Shown here one piece after another: positions 6,948-13,573 of a stretch of DNA of 17,682 nucleotides. Below the pieces are notes generated by a model. The model ran no database searches and was not told the DNA's origin. It saw only the letters and a program-made list of their open reading frames with translations. The translations under genes were made by a program, and so were the position numbers. The stretch's first letter is position 1; each line of letters starts with the position of its first letter. Source of the stretch: Mobilicoccus sp032100225. GTDB lineage: Bacteria > Actinomycetota > Actinomycetes > Actinomycetales > Dermatophilaceae. Location: assembly GCA_032100225.1 (NCBI GenBank), contig DAMDJY010000070.1, positions 1 to 17,682 on the forward strand, in the 5' to 3' direction.

Positions 6948-8338
6948 GGCAACCAGTCACGAGGCGGCTCGGGATCCGCGCGCGGATCGTCGCGGTGACG
7001 ACAGCGGTCACGGCTGTCGTGCTCGTCCTCGCCGCGCTCACTCTGGCCGCTGGGGTGTGGCGCGCTGAGCGCGCAGCGCTGGATGACCGAATGCGAGCCG
7101 TTGCCGCGGAGATCGGCACACTGGTCGAGGAGAACCGTCTGCCGTCGACGCTGCCGATCTCGGGCGCGGGTTTCGTGCAGGTCGTCGACGCCTCGGGCGC
7201 CGTCGTGTCGGCCTCGACTGCCGCCGACCGCCTCAACGCCCTGCTGACGGTCGATGAGATCGCCGCTGCTCGTGAGGATCCCGTCGAAGTCCCCGCGTCA
7301 CGCGTCGCGGCCTCCGGGCAACTTCGGGCGGTCGCGCTCGATGGCGGTCCGGAGTCCCGGCGCCTGACCGTGCTGGTGGCCTCCCCCGCCGAGTCACCGG
7401 CGACGAGTCAGCGGGGGCTCTGGCTGGGACTGCTCATCTGGGTCCCGTTGCTGGTGCTGCTGGTTGCGTGGTTGTTGTGGCGTGCCGTGGGCGCCGCCCT
7501 TGCCCCGGTCGATCGACTGCGCGCCGGGGCCGAGCGCATCGGCGTGGATTCCAGCGCGGACACCAGGGGCGGCGCGGCGCCTGCGCGTCTCCCTGTCCCC
7601 GGACCCGATGATGAGATCCGGGCTCTGGCGACCACCCTCAACGGCATGTTGGACCGGCTCGACGCGGCGTCGACGGCGCAGCAGCGCTTCATCGCCGATG
7701 CGGCGCACGAATTGCGCAGCCCGGTGGCGAGCCTGCGGATGCAGATCGAGGTCGCCGAACACATCGGCGAGGGTGACGAATTGGCGGGCGAGCTGCGTCC
7801 GGACGTCGAACGCCTCAGCCGCCTCGTCGACGACCTGTTGCTCCTGGCGCGCGCCGGGTCACCTCGGTCGGCGCATCGCCCCGAGGCTGTCGATGTGGCG
7901 GAGCTGGTCACCGACGTGGCCGCGCGCTACACCACCACACGCGTGCCCATCGAGGTCACGACGAGCGGGTCGACCTGGGCGGAGGCCGATCGCACCGGTC
8001 TGGAGCGGTGCGTCACCAACCTGATCGACAACGCCCTGCGGCACGCTCGTACCCGCGTCGAGATCGATGTCCGACAGGGGGATTCACTGATCATCGACGT
8101 GGCCGACGACGGCGCCGGCATCGCCGAGCAGGACCGCGAGCGCGTATTCGACCGCTTCACGCGGCTGGATGAAGCGCGTGCTCAGGACGCCGGCGGGAGC
8201 GGGCTGGGGCTGTCGATCGTGCGCGAACTCCTACGTCGTGATGGTGGCGATGTGCGCCTCCTCGATCCTCCCGACGGTTCACCTGGACTGGTCGCGCGCA
8301 TCGGCCTCCCGCGCTCAGCCGCGGCGGACTCCGCGTAG
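6944..8338 (+). CDS. Sensor histidine kinase, partner of the upstream regulator
   Basis: With the GTG start at 6944, overlapping the regulator stop as GTGA, the protein has 464 residues. Order: membrane segment 12-38, extracytoplasmic sensor of about 120 residues, second membrane segment 160-182, HAMP linker, and a HisKA domain with the phospho-acceptor His255 in FIADAAHELRSPV. The ATPase domain has N-box LIDNALRHA, G1 DVADDGAGI, F-box DRFTR and G2 GGSGLGLSIV. All catalytic elements are intact. The sensor domain is not one I recognise. The earlier ATG at 6878 would lie within the regulator gene and adds an unlikely Arg-rich extension. The signal is probably an envelope stress handled by the divergent LolA/ABC operon. 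Confidence 0.92.
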   Translation: MRQPVTRRLGIRARIVAVTTAVTAVVLVLAALTLAAGVWRAERAALDDRMRAVAAEIGTLVEENRLPSTLPISGAGFVQVVDASGAVVSASTAADRLNALLTVDEIAAAREDPVEVPASRVAASGQLRAVALDGGPESRRLTVLVASPAESPATSQRGLWLGLLIWVPLLVLLVAWLLWRAVGAALAPVDRLRAGAERIGVDSSADTRGGAAPARLPVPGPDDEIRALATTLNGMLDRLDAASTAQQRFIADAAHELRSPVASLRMQIEVAEHIGEGDELAGELRPDVERLSRLVDDLLLLARAGSPRSAHRPEAVDVAELVTDVAARYTTTRVPIEVTTSGSTWAEADRTGLERCVTNLIDNALRHARTRVEIDVRQGDSLIIDVADDGAGIAEQDRERVFDRFTRLDEARAQDAGGSGLGLSIVRELLRRDGGDVRLLDPPDGSPGLVARIGLPRSAAADSA

Positions 8339-8396
8339 TAGCAGGCACGTGAGGCACCACCACCTCGTCGACTCGGTGTCCCAACGACGTACTGAC

Positions 8397-8915
8397 TCAA
8401 TCCGGTTCGCCGAAATCTCCGTTGGCGTGGCGGATCTTTTCGAGGAGGCGAAAGAGTTCGACGCGTTCGGGGCCGGTGAGGGCGGAGACGCCGAAGCCCG
8501 CGTCGACGAGGCGCTGCATGCCCTGTTCGGCGACGGCGCGGCCTGTCGGTGTGATGACGGCGAGGGTGCCGCGGCCGTCGGCGGGGTTGGGGATGCGTTC
8601 GACGAACCCTTGACCTTCGAGGCGTTGGATGACGCTGGTGGCGCTGGTGGGGTGGACCATGAGCCGCTCCCCCACTCGGGTCATGGGCAGGCGCCCTTCA
8701 CGGCTGAACGTCAGCAGCACCAACGCTTCGAAGCGGGGAAAGGTGAGGTCGAGATCGGCCAGGTGCCCGTCGAATTCGGCGAGGAGAAGTTGTTGGACCC
8801 GCATCACAGATGTCGCCGTGGCCATCGACTGCGGCGCCGAGGCGCGCCCCCACGTCCGCTCCCAGAGCACGGCGGCCCGCCGGATGGGATCGAAGGTCAG
8901 GGCTCGGGACTTCAC
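8397..8915 (-). CDS. MarR-family transcriptional regulator
   Basis: The 172-residue protein has the MarR layout. Dimer helices flank a winged helix (about 60-125) with recognition helix HPTSATSVIQRLEGQGFVER and the wing PADGRGTLAVITPTG, which holds the family D-x-R pattern. Such proteins are dimeric repressors often relieved by small phenolic or drug-like ligands. The GTG start (8913-8915) is 7 nt after a TACTCT box (8923-8928), so the message is probably leaderless. The gene is convergent with the histidine kinase. It lies downstream of a small membrane protein and a phospholipase on the same strand, either of which may be its target. Confidence 0.9.
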   Translation of the reverse strand: MKSRALTFDPIRRAAVLWERTWGRASAPQSMATATSVMRVQQLLLAEFDGHLADLDLTFPRFEALVLLTFSREGRLPMTRVGERLMVHPTSATSVIQRLEGQGFVERIPNPADGRGTLAVITPTGRAVAEQGMQRLVDAGFGVSALTGPERVELFRLLEKIRHANGDFGEPD

Positions 8916-8960
8916 GCAGGTCAGAGTACCGAGCCGCCCAGGCCTGCCACTGCCCGCTGT

Positions 8961-9485
8961 TCAGGGGCGGGCGGCGTCGTAGGCGATGAGGCCGGTCATG
9001 ACGAGTCCGGCGAGGACTGCGGCGGACGCGGCCCAGGTCACCCCGACCACAAACGCCAGCACGAATCCGCCCCCGCCGATCACCGTCATCGCCAGCCCCA
9101 GGAGGGTGAAGAACGGCGCCCGGAATGCCTGCGCGAAGGGGAGGAAGTGCAGGCCGACTGCCGCCGCGACCAGTGCGGGGATGGCACCGGCCATGTCCCA
9201 CAGACGCAGGGCGTTGCTCCCCGCGACGATAAGCAACACCATTCCAGCGCAGGCCGATCCATAGGCGAGGCCCGCTCGCGGACGGGGCGGCAGCGGGTCG
9301 GCCGACTGCGGCGAGCGCCGGATCCACACGGCCCAGATCGCGCCCATGAGCAGCACGATCCAGCAGACGAGCGCTGCGGTCGAGGCCAACGGCGGGAGTG
9401 CCGTCCTGTTGACGAGGACGAACACGGCTCCACCTATCAGCCCGATGGTGGAACCGAGCCGGTAGATCGCTCTCTCGGGTGTCAT
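8961..9485 (-). CDS. Small integral membrane protein of unknown function
   Basis: About 174 residues with five to six hydrophobic segments: GLIGGAVFVLV, LVCWIVLLMGAIWAVW, a third around GMVLLIV, a fourth around ALVAAAVGL, and two near the C-terminus. I chose ATG 9483-9485 because AGGA lies 8 nt upstream. ATG 9494 and GTG 9512 are in-frame alternatives. There is no recognised motif or charged catalytic residue in the membrane segments. It sits 45 bp upstream of the MarR gene on the same strand and could be co-regulated with it. The function is unknown. Confidence 0.75.
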   Translation of the reverse strand: MTPERAIYRLGSTIGLIGGAVFVLVNRTALPPLASTAALVCWIVLLMGAIWAVWIRRSPQSADPLPPRPRAGLAYGSACAGMVLLIVAGSNALRLWDMAGAIPALVAAAVGLHFLPFAQAFRAPFFTLLGLAMTVIGGGGFVLAFVVGVTWAASAAVLAGLVMTGLIAYDAARP

Positions 9486-9569
9486 GGGCGTCATCCTGCC
9501 CGGCAGAAACACTGAAGAACGACTCGACGCACCTGCCGCGTCACACCGTGCGGTCGGTTGGCGCCGGAG

Positions 9570-10457
9570 TCAGAGGCCGAGGAACTCGCGGATAGCGGGG
9601 AGTTCTCGGTCGGCCTGGTCGCGGCCCGCGTCGTAGGAGGCGCGGAGTTTGGCGATGTCGCGTTCGCCGTTGCCGATGAGCATCTTCTCGGGCGCAAACA
9701 CGTAGGCGCGGCCCTGCTTTTCGAGGTCGAAGATGCGCTCGCGGGTGGCGTTGTAGCGGGCGGGGCGGTCGCGCAGGGCGTCGGCGACGGCGGGCAGTTT
9801 GCGAAAGTGGCGGCGGTAGAACCACTCGGCGCCTTGCGGGCCCTTGACGTAGTCGCGCTGCTGGGTGAGGACGACGAGGAATTTGTCGTAGCCGTCGGCC
9901 TCGGCCGCGTCGAGGGGGATGCCGCCGGATTCGCCGAGGGCGCCGTCCACGAACACGTGGTCGCCGACGTGCACGGGCGGCATCACGACGGGCATCGTCG
10001 AGGAGGCGCGCACCTTGACCATGAGGTCCTCGAAGGACGTGAGTTCGTCGCGGCGCCAGTAGACTCCCTCGCCCGTCACGGCGTCGAAACCGCCGATGCA
10101 GACTTGAGCAGGGTTGGCCTCGAAGGTGGCCCAGTCGAACGGCAGTGCCTCGTCCGGCAGGCCGGACTGCTCGTAGATGTACTGCGCGTTGAACAGGCCC
10201 TTGCCGCGGACGAACGTTCTCCAGTTGCCGAATTGGGGGTCGAGGGCGAAGTCGGTGAAGGAGTGCCGCACCCGCCACGCGTCTCGCGATACGTAGTTGG
10301 CGGTGTGTGACGCCCCGGCGGAGATCCCACCGACCCAGTCGAGGTGGATCCCCGCCTCGAGCAGCGCGACGATCAGCGCGGACGTGTAACTCGCTCGCAT
10401 CCCGCCGCCCTCGAGGACGAGCGCCGTATCCGTGATGGTGGAGGTGATCGAAGGCAC
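9570..10457 (-). CDS. Patatin-like phospholipase (YjjU/RssA-type)
   Basis: The 295-residue protein has the complete patatin catalytic set: oxyanion loop EGGGMR (16-21), nucleophile elbow GISAG with Ser46, and catalytic Asp171 in the DGA motif. Its C-terminal region, with the RIFDLEKQGRAYVFAPEKM stretch, resembles the E. coli YjjU subgroup. It should hydrolyse acyl esters of phospholipids or related lipids in the cytoplasm; it has no signal peptide. The GTG start (10455-10457) lies 6 nt after TAGGCT (10464-10469), a leaderless arrangement. It is divergent from the SRPBCC gene. Confidence 0.9.
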   Translation of the reverse strand: MPSITSTITDTALVLEGGGMRASYTSALIVALLEAGIHLDWVGGISAGASHTANYVSRDAWRVRHSFTDFALDPQFGNWRTFVRGKGLFNAQYIYEQSGLPDEALPFDWATFEANPAQVCIGGFDAVTGEGVYWRRDELTSFEDLMVKVRASSTMPVVMPPVHVGDHVFVDGALGESGGIPLDAAEADGYDKFLVVLTQQRDYVKGPQGAEWFYRRHFRKLPAVADALRDRPARYNATRERIFDLEKQGRAYVFAPEKMLIGNGERDIAKLRASYDAGRDQADRELPAIREFLGL

Positions 10458-10676
10458 CGACGCAGCCTAGTTCTCACGTGTACGGACGATGTCGTCGGAT
10501 CTGCACCCGGTGCGGCGCTCCCGATCCGACGCGACCTCCCCCGCGCGAGTCGTCTCCGTTTCAAGGCCGAGCGCGACGATGTGGCGGGAAGGCCGCGATA
10601 GCAGCCACATTCACACATCCTCACCGTCGATCTTGCCCACGTCGCGAGGTGACCCCGGCCATGGTGTGCTGTGCCC

Positions 10677-11168
10677 ATGACTGATCGCATCGAGGTCGAG
10701 CGCCTCATCGCTGCTGCCCCTGCCGACGTATTCGCCGTCCTGTGTGACCCGCAGGGGCATGTGGCGATCGACTCTTCGGGCATGTTGCAGGACGCGACGG
10801 GCTCCCCCGTGTCGGCGGCAGGGGATGAGTTCGTCGTGCACATGGACCGGGACGCCCTGAACGACTTTCCTGAGATGGGGCGCTACGACGTCACCGTCAC
10901 CATCCGCGATTTCGTTGCCGACGAGCACATTTCCTGGACCATCCTTGGGCAGATCCGGCCGCAGATCGGCCACGTCTACGGCTACCGCCTGACACCCGTC
11001 GAGCAGGACGGCGCCACCGCGACGCGAGTCACCTCGTACTACGACTGGTCCGACATCCACCCCAAGTGGCGCGAGGCCGGGATCTTTCCCGTCATCTCCG
11101 AAGCCCACCTGCGTGGCACCCTCGGGATCCTCGACCGCACCGTCCGCCGCGGGTACTCACGCGGCTGA
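10677..11168 (+). CDS. SRPBCC (START-like) family protein
   Basis: The 163-residue protein opens with RIEVERLIAAAPADVFAVLCDPQGH, the first strand and helix pair of polyketide-cyclase/START-like folds. It continues with alternating strands ending in TRVTSYYDWSDI and a long C-terminal helix (LRGTLGILDRTVRRG). These proteins bind small hydrophobic ligands, and the ligand here is unknown. ATG 10677 gives the usual MTDRIEVER start; a GTG two codons earlier is possible. No clear Shine-Dalgarno sequence is seen. Confidence 0.85.
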   Translation: MTDRIEVERLIAAAPADVFAVLCDPQGHVAIDSSGMLQDATGSPVSAAGDEFVVHMDRDALNDFPEMGRYDVTVTIRDFVADEHISWTILGQIRPQIGHVYGYRLTPVEQDGATATRVTSYYDWSDIHPKWREAGIFPVISEAHLRGTLGILDRTVRRGYSRG

Positions 11169-11214
11169 TCGGACAATCCGCCGCGGCGCCACGTCCTGAG
11201 AAGGCCCACGGCGG

Positions 11215-11227
11215 GGCGCTTCGCGCC
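11215..11227. terminator. Short GC hairpin between convergent genes
   Basis: GGCGC-TTC-GCGCC forms a 5-bp stem with a 3-nt loop between the SRPBCC stop and the DUF4265-like stop. It may act as a terminator in either direction, but it is short and lacks a U-run. Confidence 0.35.
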
Positions 11228-11252
11228 AAGTTCGCGTCGCTGCAGGGTTCGG

Positions 11253-11798
11253 TCACATGCGGGCGAGGCGGCGTCCGGTCCTGGAGCGGGCTCGATATTC
11301 GGCCAGGTCGATCACCTGTCCCCCGTTTTGCGGAGCGACTCTTGCTGCCATGAGTCGGCGGCGATCGTCTTGGCTATGCACGGAGACGACGCGCCACCCC
11401 GCGCGGCGTCGCAACTCGCGGGTAAGGCGGGCGTGCACCTCGTCGGCGGTGGCCGTGGGTCGCCAGACGGTGCTCAACAGGCCGAACGCGCCTTCGGTCC
11501 AGGAGGCACCGTGGGTGCGCCAACCGTCGGTGACCTGCTTCTTCTCGAAGTCCGAGACCGACGCGTCGACGGCCACGAGGGATGACGTCATGACACCTGC
11601 CTGGTCCAGACCCACGACGGTAAGTCGCTGGCCGTGCGACGTGGCCTCGACGATGTCACCCACCGCGAGTGGCATAAAGAACGACGAGTTGAGCAGCGCG
11701 TACCGCCCTGCTGCCCGCGCTTGGGCCCACAGGCTCTCCTGCTTCACGGGCGCGTTCGGGTCGTCGAGCTGAAGAATGACACGGCATTTCGGGTTCAT
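11253..11798 (-). CDS. DUF4265-like protein
   Basis: The 181-residue soluble protein matches the pattern I know for DUF4265. An N-terminal strand CRVILQLDD leads to ESLWAQ..GRYALLNSSFF and a GDIVEA motif, then a second half with strands and a C-terminal Arg-rich tail (RARSRTGRRLARM). No biochemical role is established for the family, and it often appears in accessory regions. GGGGAG lies about 11 nt upstream of the ATG (11796-11798). It is downstream of the hepT/mntA pair on the same strand, separated by the GCATCAC repeats. The family call rests on pattern memory only. Confidence 0.7.
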   Translation of the reverse strand: MNPKCRVILQLDDPNAPVKQESLWAQARAAGRYALLNSSFFMPLAVGDIVEATSHGQRLTVVGLDQAGVMTSSLVAVDASVSDFEKKQVTDGWRTHGASWTEGAFGLLSTVWRPTATADEVHARLTRELRRRAGWRVVSVHSQDDRRRLMAARVAPQNGGQVIDLAEYRARSRTGRRLARM

Positions 11799-11910
11799 CC
11801 CGCGACCATCTCCCCACCCTGCCCGGATGTGGGTTCGTCACGAACGTGCCCTGTGGACAAACGCGAGACCCCACCGACCAGGCGCCGGATCCGCTGCCTC
11901 ACCACCCCGT

Positions 11911-11964
11911 TGGCATCACTCAATGGCTAAGTGATGCCATGGGCCAGCGTTGGCATCACTTAGC
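11911..11964. repeat. Three-arm inverted repeat built on TGGCATCACT
   Basis: TGGCATCACT occurs directly at 11911-11920 and 11951-11960 and inverted at 11930-11939. The central and right copies extend to a 14-bp perfect inverted repeat (TGGCATCACTTAGC; arms 11926-11939 and 11951-11964, loop 11 nt). The central copy can alternatively pair with the left copy over 10 bp (loop 9 nt). It lies 20 nt past the hepT stop and 112 nt before the DUF4265-like start. It could end the toxin-antitoxin transcript, switch between two hairpins, or bind a repressor. Confidence 0.8.
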
Positions 11965-11983
11965 AGGTATCCGGTGACCGACG

Positions 11984-12349
11984 TCAGCCGCCTGCGGTAA
12001 GTCGACGCGCGACCTCGCGGATGAAGACCGGCAGAGATCCGGAGAGGGTGTTCCAGACGATGCGGTCGTCGATGTCGTCGATGTCGTCGTAGCCGTGGGC
12101 GAGGCGGTGGCGCATCCCGGGGACCAGATCGAAGGGCAGATCAGGGTTGTCCTCGACAAAGCTGGCGGGGAGATCGTCAAGCACTGCCTGCAGCGTGATG
12201 ACGAGCCGTTCTCCGGCGAGTCGGCGCAGCCCGGCATCGAGATCCTCAGCGAGATAGGCGCCCTGACCAGGCGCGGTCAGATGCTCGCAGAGGGCCAGGA
12301 CCTGCGCCAACGCCTCGACGAGCTCGCCGGTTTCACGGTTCCGCGTCAT
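11984..12349 (-). CDS. hepT: HepT-type toxin (HEPN domain) of an MntA/HepT system
   Basis: The 121-residue all-helical HEPN protein has the family motif R-X4-H-X-Y as Arg80, His85 and Tyr87 (RHRLAHGY), the presumed RNase centre. In characterised pairs the tyrosine of this motif is adenylylated by the partner nucleotidyltransferase, which silences the toxin. Directly after Tyr87 comes a DDIDDIDD stretch encoded by a 9-bp tandem repeat, which is unusual so close to the active site. Its ATG (12347-12349) overlaps the antitoxin stop as ATGA, the normal coupled arrangement. Length fits the family. Activity is inferred from motif and context. Confidence 0.88.
   Translation of the reverse strand: MTRNRETGELVEALAQVLALCEHLTAPGQGAYLAEDLDAGLRRLAGERLVITLQAVLDDLPASFVEDNPDLPFDLVPGMRHRLAHGYDDIDDIDDRIVWNTLSGSLPVFIREVARRLTAGG
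12065..12091 (-). repeat. 9-bp tandem repeat, three copies, next to the HepT active-site tyrosine
   Basis: GTCGTCGAT is present twice exactly and a third time as GTCGTCGTA on the plus strand. It codes for the DDI-DDI-DD run just after Tyr87 of HepT. Gain or loss of a unit would keep the frame and change the loop by three residues. Confidence 0.85.
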
Positions 12350-12801
12350 GGGAGCGGCACAGCATCGCGCTCAGCGTGACGCACGGCCCGCCCACGCGAG
12401 GATGACGAGACGACATCGACGGGACGGCCGAGGAGCTCCGTGAGTACTCGCTGCAGAGCGACCACATCGAACAGGTCGGCGTCCTCGGTGAAGTCGACGA
12501 GCAGGTCGATATCTGAGGTCGGCTTCTCCTCACCTCTCGCGACCGACCCGAACACACGAATTCGCCCTGTCCCACGCGCAGCACGTGCCGCGGCCACGAT
12601 GGCATCGCGATGGTCACGAAGAACGTCCATAGCCGCCGGTCTGGCTGCGGTCAGCAGTCGATCGACGGTGTCCGACGTCGGCGCCACGCCACCCGCCTCG
12701 ATACGGGCGATGTGCGGCTGCGCGACTCCCGAGCGCGCAGCAAGAGCACGCTGGGTCAACCCCGCCGCCACCCAGGCCTCACGAATCGCATCCGCACTCA
12801 C
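12346..12801 (-). CDS. mntA: MntA-type antitoxin nucleotidyltransferase with fused N-terminal HTH
   Basis: The 151-residue protein has two parts. Residues 5-55 are an XRE-like helix-turn-helix (GLTQRALAARSGVAQPHIARIEAGG). Residues about 60-150 are a minimal nucleotidyltransferase with GSVARGEEKPTSDIDLLV: Ser86, then Asp97 and Asp99 in the GSX10DXD pattern, and a third acidic residue Asp129 in PVDVV. The family role is to adenylylate and neutralise HepT. The fused HTH suggests that the same protein represses its own operon. GTG 12799-12801 is the start, 6 nt after a TATCGT box, so the mRNA is probably leaderless. Many MntA proteins lack the HTH; such fusions exist but are less common. All catalytic residues appear intact. 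Confidence 0.88.
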   Translation of the reverse strand: MSADAIREAWVAAGLTQRALAARSGVAQPHIARIEAGGVAPTSDTVDRLLTAARPAAMDVLRDHRDAIVAAARAARGTGRIRVFGSVARGEEKPTSDIDLLVDFTEDADLFDVVALQRVLTELLGRPVDVVSSSSRGRAVRHAERDAVPLP

Positions 12802-12835
12802 ACCATCACGATAACTCGATGCATCACGCCATCAC
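12798..12835 (-). promoter_or_regulatory. mntA promoter with two direct operator-like repeats
   Basis: TCACACCATCAC (12798-12809) and TCACGCCATCAC (12824-12835) are near-identical 12-mers 26 bp apart. On the minus strand, the -10 box TATCGT (12808-12813) lies between them and the GTG start overlaps the first. A repressor with an HTH, such as the encoded antitoxin, could bind both. No good -35 is seen. Confidence 0.55.
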
Positions 12836-12883
12836 CGGGTCGATGAATGCCAGCTCTTCCCCTGCGTTTGTCATCATGGCGGG

Positions 12884-13519
12884 ATGACCGACATCACCGC
12901 CTACCGCACGATCGCGGGTGCCGTGGAGGCGGAGATCGAGGTCAGACGGTCCCGATTCCTCGCCCGGCTGGAGCGGGTGCCGGACGAGGAGGCTGCTCGT
13001 GCGGTGGTCGAGGCCGCACGAAAGCACCATTGGGATGCGCGGCACCACTGTTCGGCGTTCGTGCTCGGCCCGGGTCCTGAGGTGCAGCGGTCGAGCGATG
13101 ACGGCGAGCCGTCCGGAACCGCTGGGGCCCCGATGCTCGAAGTCCTGCGCGGGCGTGAGTTGTCCGACGTCGTCGTGGTCGTGACGCGATGGTTCGGTGG
13201 GACATTGCTCGGGACGGGCGGTCTGATCCGGGCCTATTCGGACGCGGTGCGGGCGGCCTGCGATGCGGCGACCGTCGTCGAGCGGCGAATTCTCCGGCGC
13301 GCGAGCATCAACGCACCGGTCGCGACGGCCGGTCGCCTCGAGAACGACCTTCGGTCGCGGGGACTCCACGTCGACGGCGTCGACTACGCAGCCACCGCGA
13401 CCGTGCATCTCGACGTCACTCCCGAGCAGCGAACGTCCCTCGACGACCTCGTCGCTTCCATGACCGCAGGCGACGGCATCGTCGTCGATGGCGAGGAACA
13501 CTGGGTCGACCTCACCTGA
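12884..13519 (+). CDS. YigZ/IMPACT family protein
   Basis: The 211-residue protein carries the UPF0029 signature: RSRFLARLERV near the start, SSDDGEPSGTAGAPMLEVL (70-88) and VVVVTRWFGGTLLGTGGLIRAY (97-118). A C-terminal DUF1949-like ferredoxin fold follows (about 140-205). Bacterial homologues are soluble and widely conserved. Eukaryotic IMPACT regulates GCN2, but the bacterial role is not settled. A CATCAT box (12872-12877) lies 6 nt before the ATG, a weak leaderless pattern. The gene stands alone, divergent from the toxin-antitoxin operon and convergent with gldA. Confidence 0.92.
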   Translation: MTDITAYRTIAGAVEAEIEVRRSRFLARLERVPDEEAARAVVEAARKHHWDARHHCSAFVLGPGPEVQRSSDDGEPSGTAGAPMLEVLRGRELSDVVVVVTRWFGGTLLGTGGLIRAYSDAVRAACDAATVVERRILRRASINAPVATAGRLENDLRSRGLHVDGVDYAATATVHLDVTPEQRTSLDDLVASMTAGDGIVVDGEEHWVDLT

Positions 13520-13527
13520 CCACCCAA

Positions 13528-13561
13528 TCGCGGCGACAACCCCGAGGGGCTGCCGCCGCGA
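13528..13561. terminator. Bidirectional terminator between yigZ-like gene and gldA
   Basis: An 8-bp perfect outer stem TCGCGGCG / CGCCGCGA (13528-13535, 13554-13561) encloses an inner CCC-CGAG-GGG hairpin. It sits 8 nt after one stop and 12 nt before the other, between two convergent genes. Confidence 0.7.
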
Positions 13562-13573
13562 CCAGGCGTTCGT

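Noticed and set aside
8339..8396. A terminator between the convergent histidine kinase and MarR genes
   Set aside because: Only short imperfect complementarity (CACC/GGTG around GTCGAC) is visible.
8169..9515. A 448-codon plus-strand frame opposite the MarR and membrane-protein genes
   Set aside because: It starts within the histidine kinase gene and has no family resemblance, while the minus-strand genes are well supported.
11984..12801. Possible larger defence island around the toxin-antitoxin pair
   Set aside because: The neighbours are a housekeeping YigZ-family gene and a DUF4265-like gene. No restriction, CRISPR, helicase or reverse transcriptase gene is present.
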